From the NCBI GenBank assembly GCA_946885845.1, contig CAMPHJ010000009.1:1-64000 (forward strand): a stretch of DNA of 64,000 nucleotides. Direction: 5' to 3'. The notes under the pieces are model-generated. The model did no database searches, was not told where the DNA came from, and worked only from the letters and a program-made list of their open reading frames with translations. Both the position numbers and the translations under genes were made by a program. Below are positions 1 through 8,017 of this stretch, piece after piece (the first letter of the stretch is position 1; every line of letters starts with the position of its first letter). This DNA comes from an uncultured Sphingobium sp. GTDB taxonomy: Bacteria > Pseudomonadota > Alphaproteobacteria > Sphingomonadales > Sphingomonadaceae.

Positions 1-192
1 ATTCTTCCTCGAAACTTGGTCCGAGGGAGGGGCGTCCCGTTTATGTTGGCGACCGATCGAAGCGAGAACCAGTGGCGCTCACCGCGTCGGTGGAGTGGCA
101 TCTAGGCGCGTCGACTGAGTCGGTCAACAGGAAAAAACACAAAGGAGACATTTCTTCTCCAACGGCCCCTCTCGCGCGCCAAAGCCACGGTT
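1..192. other. Left-edge intergenic stretch, nothing recognised
   Basis: This stretch lies between the window edge and the stop codon of the aldo/keto reductase gene. Both strands carry open frames, but none shows a ribosome-binding site plus a recognisable protein, and no repeat or terminator with a T-run stands out. The 5' end of a leftward gene or a promoter may continue outside the window. Confidence 0.4.
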
Positions 193-1206
193 TTAGGCCA
201 GTTCTTCCTCCGGCCACGTCTCTGTTCCGACCTGCGCCTGCGCCGACTGACTGTAACGCGCGCCTGAAACTGCGCCAATTTCGAACAGCCGATCGACAGC
301 GCCCAGCTGATCTGACGACAACTGGTGCGCAACCGCACCCAGATCCTCATCCAGATGCGCGATGCTGGTCGTCCCGGGAATCGGCACGATATGATCGCCC
401 TTCGACAGTAGCCATGCGAGACACAATTGTGCCGCCGTGCAGCCCGCTTCTTCCGCCAGACCGGCGAGGCGACCGTAGAGCGCCAGATTACGGGCGAGAT
501 GCGGAGACTGGAAACGTGGCATGTCAGCGCGCAGGTCGCCCGGGGGCACCCCCTCGCCGCTCACGCCGCCCGCCAGCAGCCCCCTGCCAAGCGGCGAGAA
601 GGCGACAAAGCCAATGCCCAATTCCGCGCAGGTATCGAGGACGGCTATTTCGGCATTACGCGTCCAGGGCGAATATTCGGTCTGCACCGCCGCGACGGGA
701 TGCACGCGATGAGCGGCGCGAACGGTACTGGCGGACATTTCAGACAGGCCGATCGCGCCGATCTTGCCCGCCTCTACCGCGCGAGCCAAAGCCCCGACCG
801 ATTCTTCGACCGGGACATGGGGGTCGAGCCTGTGCATATAATAAAGATCGATATGATCGGTTCGAAGCCGCCGGAGCGAGTCATCGACCGCGCGTTCTAT
901 CGCCGCCGGTGATCCATCAAGGCTCCGCCTGCCATCGACCAGCCCGAGCACGCATTTGCTGGCAAGAATGAATTCAGACCGGCGGGACGTCAATGTCCGG
1001 CCCAGCAATTCCTCATTCGCGCCAGAACCATAGATAGACGCCGTGTCAAAGAAGGTGACGCCAGCATCCAGCGCATGCAGCAACAGGCGTTCGGCCTGTG
1101 CCGGATCAGGTCGGGGCAAATAGGCGTGCGACAGGTTCATGCATCCCAGACCGATAGCGGAAACGGTCAGGGGGCCGATTGTCCGGGTTGGCAACGCTGC
1201 ACTCAT
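193..1206 (-). CDS. Aldo/keto reductase
   Basis: An NAD(P)H-dependent oxidoreductase of the aldo/keto reductase superfamily, 337 aa, a TIM barrel that would reduce small aldehydes or ketones in the cytoplasm. The family tetrad is visible as Asp54 and Tyr59 (FFDTASIYGSG), Lys84 (ILASKC) and His125 (DLYYMHRLD). The ATG at 1206 is chosen because AGGAG sits six bases upstream; an in-frame ATG at 1224 would overlap that ribosome-binding site. It is transcribed away from the replication genes, 159 bp from parA, so it is probably a neighbour rather than part of plasmid maintenance. The substrate cannot be predicted. Many members of this subgroup are annotated as general stress or pyridoxal-type reductases. 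Confidence 0.93.
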   Translation of the reverse strand: MSAALPTRTIGPLTVSAIGLGCMNLSHAYLPRPDPAQAERLLLHALDAGVTFFDTASIYGSGANEELLGRTLTSRRSEFILASKCVLGLVDGRRSLDGSPAAIERAVDDSLRRLRTDHIDLYYMHRLDPHVPVEESVGALARAVEAGKIGAIGLSEMSASTVRAAHRVHPVAAVQTEYSPWTRNAEIAVLDTCAELGIGFVAFSPLGRGLLAGGVSGEGVPPGDLRADMPRFQSPHLARNLALYGRLAGLAEEAGCTAAQLCLAWLLSKGDHIVPIPGTTSIAHLDEDLGAVAHQLSSDQLGAVDRLFEIGAVSGARYSQSAQAQVGTETWPEEELA

Positions 1207-1365
1207 GACGGCTCCTGATTTCAACGTGACAACTGACGAGGAGAAAAATGCGCAATTTCGTTCGAAGTGCCCACGTCGGATGATTTATAGTGCGTGATTG
1301 CGAATTTGAAGTATTTCTGCGATAGCTTGGCGGGTCAAGCTTCAACTTCTCCATCGAGGTTCCGA

Positions 1366-2562
1366 ATGAACGCAGTCGTAGATCAGATTGGCGACCTGGC
1401 GGAAGCGGGTGAGAAGATGGTGGAACGCTTGCGTCGCAAGGCATTTCTGCCGGATAGCCGCAAGGAGCTTAACGTCCGTTTCGGCATAGCGGAAGCGGCG
1501 CAATTACTGGGCTGCTCAACGAATCGTATTCGCATGGCGGAGGATGACGGGCGGCTGCCCCCTGCCCCGCCCACCGGCAATGGTCGCAGGCCCGGCTATA
1601 CGGTCGAGGAGCTGTTGAACATGCGCCAGGTTCTGGGGGCCAGCCCCGAACGCGCGCCGCTGGATGTGCCTGCCATTATCGCTGTTCAGAATTTCAAAGG
1701 CGGCGTGGGCAAATCGACCGTAACCACCCATCTGGCGCATTATTTTGGAGTACAAGGCTATCGGGTGTTGGTGGTCGATTGCGACAGTCAGGCGACGACG
1801 ACAACCCTGTTCGGTTTCAACCCGCATTTCAATATCCAGCGCGAAGAAACGCTCTATCCCTATCTGTCGATCGATCCAACCCAGGTCGATCTTCTCTATG
1901 CGGTGAAACATACCGCTTGGCCCAATGTCGATCTGATCCCTTCCAACCTGGAACTGTTCGACGTCGAATATGAGCTGGCGGCGGCGGGTAGCGACGGCGG
2001 CTCTGTCCTGGCAGCGCGATTCCGCAAGCTGAAACAGGGCCTGATGGATCTTGCCCGCGACTATGATGTGGTATTGCTCGACCCGCCACCAGCGTTGGGC
2101 ACGATCAGCCTTGCGGTGATGCAGGCGGCCAACGCGCTGCTGGTGCCGCTGGCGGCTACGACGCCCGACTTTTGTTCGACCGTCCAGTTTCTGTCGATGA
2201 TGGATCAGGTGATCAACCAGCTGCAGGGGGCTGGCATAGAGGTCGATTACCAATTCGTCAGGCTGCTCTGTTCGAAATTCGACAGTAATGACCCAAGCCA
2301 TTCGATGGTCCGGGCCATCATGGAACAGAGCTTCGGCCCTGCCCTCCTGCCCATACCCATCCTGGACAGCGCGGAAATCAGCCATGCGGCGCTGCGCATG
2401 ATGACGGTTTATGAACTGGAAAAGCCGATCGGTACGCCCCGCACGCACAAGCGATGCCGCGCCAATCTGGACGAAGCCATGGGCCAAATTGAATCCCTGG
2501 TTCGCCAGGGCTGGGGTCGCGTCGCGCCTGCCAGAGAAGAGGATATCGTCAATGCGGCCTGA
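1366..2562 (+). CDS. parA: ParA-type partition ATPase with N-terminal HTH
   Basis: A deviant-Walker ATPase that drives segregation of the replicon together with ParB, 398 aa from the ATG at 1366 (GAGG seven bases upstream). An in-frame ATG at 1294 would add 24 poorly conserved residues. The deviant Walker A motif KGGVGKST is at about residues 111-118, the Walker A' segment VDCDSQ at 137-142 and the LLDPPP motif follows further on. Residues about 37-90 form a MerR-like helix-turn-helix (AEAAQLLGCSTNRIR...). This is the type Ia layout, in which ParA also represses its own operon. It is followed 107 bp downstream by parB and then repA, the usual order in alphaproteobacterial RPA-type plasmids. 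Autoregulation is inferred from the HTH domain; no operator was identified. Confidence 0.95.
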   Translation: MNAVVDQIGDLAEAGEKMVERLRRKAFLPDSRKELNVRFGIAEAAQLLGCSTNRIRMAEDDGRLPPAPPTGNGRRPGYTVEELLNMRQVLGASPERAPLDVPAIIAVQNFKGGVGKSTVTTHLAHYFGVQGYRVLVVDCDSQATTTTLFGFNPHFNIQREETLYPYLSIDPTQVDLLYAVKHTAWPNVDLIPSNLELFDVEYELAAAGSDGGSVLAARFRKLKQGLMDLARDYDVVLLDPPPALGTISLAVMQAANALLVPLAATTPDFCSTVQFLSMMDQVINQLQGAGIEVDYQFVRLLCSKFDSNDPSHSMVRAIMEQSFGPALLPIPILDSAEISHAALRMMTVYELEKPIGTPRTHKRCRANLDEAMGQIESLVRQGWGRVAPAREEDIVNAA

Positions 2563-2669
2563 CCTCACCGTCACGCAGAGGCAACGGGTCGAGCGGGCGA
2601 TCTGCAAATCAGCGCTGTCCTACACCGATATGTTCGCTTTATGTTCCGCGCGAATCGGAGGAGGGGCCC

Positions 2670-3755
2670 ATGGCGCGTAAGCAATCGGATTATCTGGCGG
2701 CGCTTCTGTCCGATGAGGCAGAGGCCCCTTCCCACGCCTCGACGCCACCGGCTGCCGTAGAGATTGAGCCATCCCCCTCCCCTGCCCCGCCCCGCCCACC
2801 TGAACGCAGCCGTGGCGCGACCCTGATCGGGCGTGAATCGGCGCTTGCCCGGCTTGCATCGGGCGAAGTCCGGCAGGTCACACAATTGCTGCTCGACCCC
2901 GCACGCGTACGGATATGGCGCGGCAATGCGCGGCTTTACGACCATCTCAACGGCGACAATTGCCGGGAACTGATAGATTCGATCATTGCCGAGGGCGGTC
3001 AGAAGGTGCCCGCCGTCGTGCGCCGGGTCGAAGGCGATCCCGATCACGACTATGAGGTGATTGCCGGCACGCGGCGGCATTTCTCCATTAGCTGGCTTCG
3101 CGCGCACAGCTATCCCGATATGATGTTCGTGGCGCAGGTCGCCCAGCTCGACGACGAGGCGGCTTTCCGTTTGGCCGATCTGGAAAACCGGGCCCGCAAG
3201 GACGTCACCGACCTGGAACGCGCGCGCAACTATGCCGAAGCGCTAGGCGCCCATTATGGTAGCCACCTGACCCGCATGGCCGAACGGCTGAAGCTGTCCA
3301 AGGGCTGGCTGAGCAAGATGATCAAGGTCGCGGGTATCCCCGACGCTGTCATCGCCGCGTTCGCATCGCCGGGCGATGTCCAGTTGAAGCCTGCTTATGC
3401 GCTCGCCCAGGCGCTGGACGATCGCGTCGCCGCACAGGTGATCGCGGCAGAGGCCAGTCGACTGGCAACGACACAACAGGAACGGCGTAATGCGGGCGAA
3501 CCACCCCTGCCCGCTGCCGAGGTCCTGCGGCTATTAATGGATGCCCCTCGCGTCGCGCAGTCAGAGCCCAAGGCAGACGCGTTTGTGTGGATGACGCGCT
3601 ATGGTCGCCCTGCCCTGACGGTGCAGTCGGCGAACCGACAGGGGGTGACCATCCGCCTACACTCCGGTTCTGGCGCTGATGCAGACATGCTGGCGACGGC
3701 GTTGCGGGACGCGCTTGAACATCTGGAGCGGCAAGGGATGGGCCTGCAGAAATGA
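2670..3755 (+). CDS. parB: ParB-family centromere-binding protein
   Basis: The centromere-binding partner of ParA, 361 aa, with a strong AGGAGG before the ATG. After a proline-rich N-terminus of about 50 residues comes the ParB/Spo0J nuclease-like fold. Its CTP-binding box is IAGTRRHFS at residues 131-139, in place of the more usual GERR, and the conserved ENRARKDVTDLERAR segment is at about 172-186. A helix-turn-helix follows at about 200-222 (MAERLKLSKGWLSKMIK). It would load at parS and slide as a CTP clamp, as known for the family. Two GTTTCCCC-GGGGAAAC palindromes lie 61-129 bp after its stop codon and are the natural candidate targets. The pairing with parA and repA makes the assignment secure. 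Confidence 0.94.
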   Translation: MARKQSDYLAALLSDEAEAPSHASTPPAAVEIEPSPSPAPPRPPERSRGATLIGRESALARLASGEVRQVTQLLLDPARVRIWRGNARLYDHLNGDNCRELIDSIIAEGGQKVPAVVRRVEGDPDHDYEVIAGTRRHFSISWLRAHSYPDMMFVAQVAQLDDEAAFRLADLENRARKDVTDLERARNYAEALGAHYGSHLTRMAERLKLSKGWLSKMIKVAGIPDAVIAAFASPGDVQLKPAYALAQALDDRVAAQVIAAEASRLATTQQERRNAGEPPLPAAEVLRLLMDAPRVAQSEPKADAFVWMTRYGRPALTVQSANRQGVTIRLHSGSGADADMLATALRDALEHLERQGMGLQK

Positions 3756-3815
3756 TGGCGTCGGGGGGCGAGCATATGTGTGTGGATTTGGAGAATTCTC
3801 CTCGCGCTGAAAGCT

Positions 3816-3831
3816 GTTTCCCCGGGGAAAC
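3816..3831. promoter_or_regulatory. parS: parS-like centromere palindrome, copy 1
   Basis: The sequence GTTTCCCCGGGGAAAC is a perfect 16-bp palindrome between parB and repA. It keeps the GTTTC...GAAAC arms of the classical parS site (TGTTTCACGTGAAACA) with a different six-base core. A second near-identical copy starts 53 bp downstream, about five helical turns away. Function is inferred from the arms, the symmetry and the position next to parB. It could also serve as a RepA or ParA operator. Confidence 0.72.
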
Positions 3832-3868
3832 GATGCCGCACCAGCTTCGCCTCGCCCCGACCAGCCAT

Positions 3869-3884
3869 GTTTCCCCAGGGAAAC
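3869..3884. promoter_or_regulatory. parS: parS-like centromere palindrome, copy 2
   Basis: The sequence GTTTCCCCAGGGAAAC has the same arms as copy 1 and one core substitution. It lies 53 bp from copy 1 and 52 bp before the repA start, so ParB bound here could also influence repA expression. Confidence 0.7.
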
Positions 3885-3936
3885 GAGGTGCCGCTTTTCC
3901 CCTTCCCGGCATCCATCTCCGTATCAGGAACCAGCC

Positions 3937-5112
3937 ATGATCCGCGCCGCCAAAGCCGACGCCACCGATCAATTCGAACTGTTCCTGCCCTATATCGCGG
4001 ACATGCCCCTGCGCGACCAGCGTGAGATGATGGAGCGGCCCTTCTTCAGCCTGGCCAAATCAAAGCGCGTCAAGCCGATTGATTATACTTCACCCGACGG
4101 CAAAGCCTGGGTCCATGTTTCCGCCAACCCCGACTATGGTATGGCGACAATCTGGGACGCGGACATTTTGATCTACTGCGCGTCAGTGCTCGCCGACATG
4201 GCCCGGCGCGGCGCGAACGATATTCCGCGCAAGCTGCATCTGATGCCCTATGATCTGCTCCGGGCCATTCACCGTCCGACGACCGGGCGCGCTTATGAAC
4301 TGCTCGGTCAGTCGCTGGACCGGCTCGTATCCACCACGATCAAGACCAACATTCGGGCGGAAAATCGCCGCGAGGCCACATTCAGCTGGCTCGATGGCTG
4401 GACCCAGCTGGTGGATGAACGGACCGAACGTTCGCGCGGGATGACAATCGAGCTTTCAAACTGGTTCTACGAAGGCGTGCTGATGCAAGGCGGCGTGCTG
4501 TCGATCGACCGGGCCTATTTTGATCTTACTGGCGGGCGAGAACGCTGGCTTTACAAAGTCGCGCGCAAACATGCGGGCGGGGCAGGGGAGGGCGGATTTG
4601 CCATTTCCATGCCGACCTTGTTCGAAAAATCCGGTGCGGAAGGGGCCTATCGCCGCTTTAAGTTTGAGATCGCCAAGATTGCCGAACGCGACCCGTTGCC
4701 GGGCTATTCATTGCAGATGGAGCATGCGGACGGCAAGCGGGAGCCGTCCGTGCGCATGCGTCGGCGCACGGCTGACATGGACAGGTCCGGCCAGTTCGCC
4801 CGCCAGGAGATAGGAACAGGCAAGCGCCCTCCCGCCAAGGGCGCGCCTGAAGCATCGGAACCGCTTTTCGACGCCAGCGACGTCATCCGCAGCACCGTCG
4901 TTTGCATGTCGGCGCGTGCCAGCGCCGGTGAGATTACTGATGCGACCCTGGCCACCTTGCGATCCAACTATCCCGGTTGGGATTATCAATCGCTGCACCA
5001 GGAATTTCGAGACTGGCTAGCCGCAGACTCGGCGCGCACGCCGGTCAACTACCAAAAGGCATTCATTGGCTTTGTCCGTCGTTTTCACGAAAAGAATCGC
5101 CACCAGCTTTGA
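3937..5112 (+). CDS. repA: RPA-family plasmid replication initiator
   Basis: A replication initiator of the RPA family (plasmid replication initiator protein A), 391 aa. It would bind iterons and open the origin. The N-terminal 300 residues carry the family's usual pattern: QFELFLPYIADMPLRDQREMMERPFF near the start, then SLDRLVSTTIKTNI and a winged-helix-like stretch with REATFSWLDGW and LYKVARKHAGG. A variable basic linker follows, and a C-terminal segment with NYPGWDYQSLHQEFRDWL. The ATG at 3937 is used; no strong ribosome-binding site is visible (AGGAACC is nearest). It follows parAB and the two parS-like sites, and the iteron array starts 300 bp after its stop codon. This arrangement resembles the sphingomonad Mega-RPA replicons. 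Confidence 0.92.
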   Translation: MIRAAKADATDQFELFLPYIADMPLRDQREMMERPFFSLAKSKRVKPIDYTSPDGKAWVHVSANPDYGMATIWDADILIYCASVLADMARRGANDIPRKLHLMPYDLLRAIHRPTTGRAYELLGQSLDRLVSTTIKTNIRAENRREATFSWLDGWTQLVDERTERSRGMTIELSNWFYEGVLMQGGVLSIDRAYFDLTGGRERWLYKVARKHAGGAGEGGFAISMPTLFEKSGAEGAYRRFKFEIAKIAERDPLPGYSLQMEHADGKREPSVRMRRRTADMDRSGQFARQEIGTGKRPPAKGAPEASEPLFDASDVIRSTVVCMSARASAGEITDATLATLRSNYPGWDYQSLHQEFRDWLAADSARTPVNYQKAFIGFVRRFHEKNRHQL

Positions 5113-5670
5113 TCGCCCTTTTACAATGTGGGCTGGGATTGCAAGGATTCCTGGTCATCGCGGTTGCGTGGACAGCTCGAAACTTCCAGAATCATATGCG
5201 CTTTTCCGCGCGCACCCTTTTGTCCCCGGTCCGCACCGTCTTTACCTTGGACAAGGCGTTCCCGAAGTGTCGGGTTATCGGAATGACCAACCCTGCCTTC
5301 CCAGGGATCGCGTCAGGCGCGCCAAACTGTCCACAGCTTTTGAACCTACTTTTTCGACGCGTCGGTCGAACTGATTCAAACTGTCCGGCGGTAACCCCTC
5401 GACAGGACCAGCTTCGACACAATGGGAACGGTCAACGTGCTATCAGGAACGACCAGCCGACCTTTCAGGAACGCTTGGTTCGACATTACAGGAACGAATG
5501 TTCGACATTATGGGAACAGCGTCATGCGCCCGACTCGCGACATTCCGGCCTATTTCGACCCTTTGCCCAGCGCTTAACTCTCTAACTTTCCTTATAAACT
5601 TTATAACGTAGGCGATATTGCTTTTGGAATGGAAAAGGATGATCGCTAGAGGCTATCTCCAGTCCTTCAT
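5113..5670. other. Putative replication origin region
   Basis: This gene-free stretch of 558 bases follows repA. It contains a weak DnaA-box-like sequence (CTGTCCACA, 5327-5335), five iterons (5413-5518) and then an AT-rich segment (5580-5635, with CTTATAAACTTTATAACG). Iterons next to an AT-rich unwinding region beside the initiator gene are the typical layout of an iteron origin. Open frames across it show no family resemblance. Confidence 0.7.
5413..5518 (+). repeat. Iteron array (five units, about 22-bp period)
   Basis: Five directly repeated units end at 5430, 5451, 5473, 5496 and 5518, a spacing of 21-23 bp or two helical turns. The best units are TTCGACACAATGGGAACG (5413-5430), TTCGACATTACAGGAACG (5479-5496) and TTCGACATTATGGGAACA (5501-5518). 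The two middle units keep mainly the GGAACG end (TATCAGGAACG, TTTCAGGAACG). Such arrays are binding sites for plasmid initiators. The degenerate units may set copy-number control. Confidence 0.82.
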
Positions 5671-6606
5671 TCAGCCGGTTCCAGTGGCGGCGGCGGATAT
5701 CTGCGCCATCAATTTCGTCGCCCCTTGGTGCGATATGCCCAGTAAACGCGCCACTGCAGTCCGGCTCAGCCCTGGATAGGCAAGTTCCAACCGCATCAGC
5801 AAAGGCGCCTTGCTACGCTTGGTCACCGCCAGATCTGACGGCATATGGTTGAGGCGTCTTTCTATCCGGTCGAGTTCGCGCAATCCCTTTAACGCCTGCC
5901 GCCAGATCATAGCCCCTAACTGCTCAACCAGGCTGTCCCTATTTTCTGGCAGAAATCGCCCCAGATCCACGAAAGAGGGGAGGGTGCGCAAAGCAAGGCC
6001 ACAGCTTCGAAGCGCGGTGGGTAGATGGCAAGCTATTACCCAGTCCAGATCGGAACGACGGGGGTCGAGCCTAAACTGCCTGCCGTCAATGGTGGTCAAT
6101 AGCTGAGCCGCCGTCACAGGCGCTTCCAGTTGTCCCCTGGCCACAATCAGGCGGTCGGCGACCGCTTCCAGCGTCGGGACAGGGTAGGGGGCCTCCAGAG
6201 CCTCCTGGACGGCTCGCCAAGCGGGGCCAAAGCGCACCAGATCCTCCGGTGCCCACAACTCTGCCTCCTTGCGGTCGTCCAGCAGGGTCCGGGATATGTT
6301 TAGCGTAGCCCGCGCGACGGGATCATATTCCCTCTCCGCGGCGGACAAGGCGAAATGCAGGAGGGCTGCGATCGAAAGAGGATCGTTCAAACCTTCGCTG
6401 TAACGGGGAGGGAGGCGTCGCCCGCAGATCCAGTCTTCCAACTCTGTGACCCCGACCGGAATGCCTGCCGAAGTTGCCAGCAGCGACGCGCCCTTAAGGC
6501 GGGCCCGCGCCAACCAGATGTCGGTAGCAGGACTGTTGATCAGCCGCCCATCGAGCCGTCCAAGCATCAGCAGCGCCTTGCCACCGTCATCTGAAAAATC
6601 ACGCAT
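5671..6606 (-). CDS. Plasmid-associated HTH protein, DUF1612-like
   Basis: A 311-aa protein read toward the origin. The last 45 residues look like a helix-turn-helix (ELAYPGLSRTAVARLLGISHQ). The N-terminal part (LDGRLINSPATDIWLARARL, then a segment ending in LEDWICGRRLPPRY) recalls the DUF1612/RHE_PE00001-type proteins found beside replication genes on rhizobial and sphingomonad plasmids. That link is from memory of the pattern and is tentative. The ATG at 6606 is preferred over a TTG at 6612; neither has a clear ribosome-binding site. A 10-bp-arm inverted repeat lies 24 bp upstream and may be its own operator. No catalytic motif is visible. A role in replicon control is inferred only from location. 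Confidence 0.75.
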   Translation of the reverse strand: MRDFSDDGGKALLMLGRLDGRLINSPATDIWLARARLKGASLLATSAGIPVGVTELEDWICGRRLPPRYSEGLNDPLSIAALLHFALSAAEREYDPVARATLNISRTLLDDRKEAELWAPEDLVRFGPAWRAVQEALEAPYPVPTLEAVADRLIVARGQLEAPVTAAQLLTTIDGRQFRLDPRRSDLDWVIACHLPTALRSCGLALRTLPSFVDLGRFLPENRDSLVEQLGAMIWRQALKGLRELDRIERRLNHMPSDLAVTKRSKAPLLMRLELAYPGLSRTAVARLLGISHQGATKLMAQISAAATGTG

Positions 6607-6629
6607 TTGCAAGGGTTAGCGCAATATCC

Positions 6630-6658
6630 ATGTAACCAAAACATTAAGTTGGTTACAT
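6630..6658. promoter_or_regulatory. Perfect inverted repeat upstream of the HTH gene
   Basis: ATGTAACCAA and TTGGTTACAT are perfect 10-bp arms around a 9-bp spacer, centred about 38 bp upstream of the start codon at 6606. The spacing suits a dimeric repressor. The most likely ligand is the HTH protein itself, but the neighbouring plasmid regulators cannot be excluded. Confidence 0.6.
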
Positions 6659-6802
6659 CAGCTGCTATTTTGTGGTGGACGGGGCGGAGCGAGGGATATC
6701 GCTGTCTCAGACGGGATGATGCCGGGCGAACCGCCGCTGTGCAAGCGCATTTTCTTGAGTCGTCTAGACCCAAGAGCCGGTCTGACAAGGCTTGAGCATT
6801 TT

Positions 6803-6832
6803 CCAATTAGACGGCGTGTTCCATCTAATCGG
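6803..6832. repeat. Imperfect intergenic palindrome after GAGCATTTTCC
   Basis: CCAATTAGACGG and CCATCTAATCGG pair with two mismatches around a 6-bp loop, directly after GAGCATTTTCC. A short AGCATTTTCCGG stretch recurs at 38781-38792 just after actP. I recall such elements as common intergenic repeats in Alphaproteobacteria. Nothing else was recognised in the gene-free stretch 6607-6943 apart from the operator-like repeat and the mucR terminator. Confidence 0.4.
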
Positions 6833-6886
6833 AACGGATCAGGGTCCGTGCTGCGCCCCGTCCGTTGCCGACTGCCGAAAAGCAAG

Positions 6887-6914
6887 GGGCCGCTGCATCT
6901 GCACGCAGCGGCCC
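6887..6914 (-). terminator. Hairpin terminator of the mucR-like gene
   Basis: GGGCCGCTGC and GCAGCGGCCC form a perfect 10-bp stem with an 8-base loop, 29 bp after the mucR stop codon. On the minus strand it is followed by a short T-rich run (CTTGCTTTTC). This fits a Rho-independent terminator with a weak U-tract. Confidence 0.65.
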
Positions 6915-6943
6915 TGAAAACAGTCACATTGTGTGAAAGAGAC

Positions 6944-7591
6944 TTAGCCCTTGCTTCCATCCGGCGCGGAGGCGGGCGCGGCCTTTGCCTTGGCACGGCG
7001 CGGCTGTACTGATTTCGCCGTTGCCGACTTTGACGGTCCCGGCTTAGCCGATGCCGCTTTGCCTTCAGGCTTTGCAGCTGGCTTGGCGGCCTTTTTCGCG
7101 GGTGATTTGGCCGGGGTTGCGGCAGTTGCCGCTGGAGGGGCAGCTACCGCAGTTGCAACGGGAGCCTTCGCGGCCGCCGCTTTTGTCGTGGGCTTGCGAC
7201 CCAGGCCCAGCTTGGTCGCGACCGCCCGGCGGGCTTCGGAATAGCTCGGCGCAACCAGCGGATAGGATTTGGGCAGATTATAGCGTTCACGATATTGATC
7301 GGGCGACAGTCCGTGAGTTGCAAGATGCCGCTTAAGCGTCTTGTACGGCTTCCCGTCGATCATGCTCAGAATATGGTCGGGCGACGACAGGCTCTTGCGG
7401 GCCGAAACTGCCGGTGTGTAAGTCGCCGTCTGGGCCTCTGCAGGATTGGCCTGCAGCGTTTCAGTCAAGGCTGCACGGGTTGATCGGATCAGATCGGCCA
7501 GGCCCTCGCTAGGTATGGAATTGTTGGATACAAATGCGCTCAGCAGTTCGACAGTGAGCGTAGTGATATCAGGCGACATGTTCTCAGACAT
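6944..7591 (-). CDS. MucR/Ros-family regulator with H1-like tail
   Basis: A 215-aa DNA-binding protein of the MucR/Ros zinc-finger family, starting at the ATG at 7591 (GGGGGAAG upstream). The finger-like core is at about residues 73-104 (HILSMIDGKPYKTLKRHLAT, then HGLSPDQYRERY). Where Ros has Cys79 and Cys82 this protein has Ser76 and Asp79; His89 and His93 remain. It therefore probably folds with little or no bound zinc, as described for some Mesorhizobium homologues. From about residue 131 the chain becomes a long Ala/Lys/Pro tail (SPAKKAAKPAAKPEGK...) like histone H1 or AlgP. Members act as global, nucleoid-like repressors at AT-rich DNA. The AT-rich stretch 110-156 bp upstream may be an autoregulatory site. 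A terminator hairpin lies downstream. Confidence 0.88.
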   Translation of the reverse strand: MSENMSPDITTLTVELLSAFVSNNSIPSEGLADLIRSTRAALTETLQANPAEAQTATYTPAVSARKSLSSPDHILSMIDGKPYKTLKRHLATHGLSPDQYRERYNLPKSYPLVAPSYSEARRAVATKLGLGRKPTTKAAAAKAPVATAVAAPPAATAATPAKSPAKKAAKPAAKPEGKAASAKPGPSKSATAKSVQPRRAKAKAAPASAPDGSKG

Positions 7592-7700
7592 TGGCACGCT
7601 TCCCCCAGGAAAAGAATGATGCGCTCGCCTTTTGCGCTGTTTGTTCGAAAATGTAAATCTATCTCCCGATATGAATGACCGCAGTCTGTCCTGTTGATGG

Positions 7701-7747
7701 AAATCATGATTATTCTTCAGACTATTTACTATTAATGTCGTGATTTT
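7701..7747. promoter_or_regulatory. AT-rich segment upstream of the mucR-like gene
   Basis: A run rich in T-A steps (ATTATTCTTCAGACTATTTA, then CTATTAATGTCGTGATTTT) in otherwise GC-rich DNA. MucR/Ros proteins are known to bind AT-rich sites with T-A steps, so autoregulation is plausible. No exact binding consensus was matched. Confidence 0.4.
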
Positions 7748-7853
7748 CTGCCTGAACATCCCCTCATCGCTCTCGACTTCGGCGGCGGGACGGGCGGAAG
7801 AAGGGTTTAGCGTTCGAACCGAGCGCTGCCGGAATGCAATCTGATGCCAGCAC

Positions 7854-7881
7854 AAAAAAAGGCCGATCTTTCGACCGGCCT
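7854..7881 (-). terminator. Rho-independent terminator of hupB
   Basis: Read on the minus strand, AGGCCGGTC-GAAA-GATCGGCCT forms a 9-bp stem (one G-T pair) closed by a GAAA tetraloop and followed by seven T residues. It lies 137 bp after the hupB stop codon, so the messenger has a long 3' untranslated region, or a small transcript ends here. Confidence 0.85.
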
Positions 7882-8017
7882 AATGAGTTTTAGGAGAGGA
7901 TGCCTGAAAGGCAGGGCGCATATCGCTCGCCAGCCTTCCTCCCGCAATTGTTGAATGTGACTTCTGGATTGCGTCACGCGCAACCGTCGCAAGGCGGTTG
8001 CGCGTGCATGCCCCGGA

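Larger units (their letters stand above)
7592..8017. other. Intergenic region between mucR-like gene and hupB
   Basis: A gene-free stretch of 426 bases. It holds the hupB terminator (7854-7881), then a GC-richer stretch, then a strongly AT-rich stretch (7701-7747) that probably contains the promoter and regulator sites of the mucR-like gene. No protein or RNA gene was recognised. Confidence 0.6.

Noticed and set aside
72..971. A 299-codon frame antisense to the aldo/keto reductase
   Set aside because: The reductase has its full catalytic tetrad on the other strand; the antisense product is Arg/Pro-rich.
5327..5335. DnaA box CTGTCCACA in the origin region
   Set aside because: Two mismatches to TTATCCACA and only one copy, so it is mentioned in the origin entry but not called as a site.
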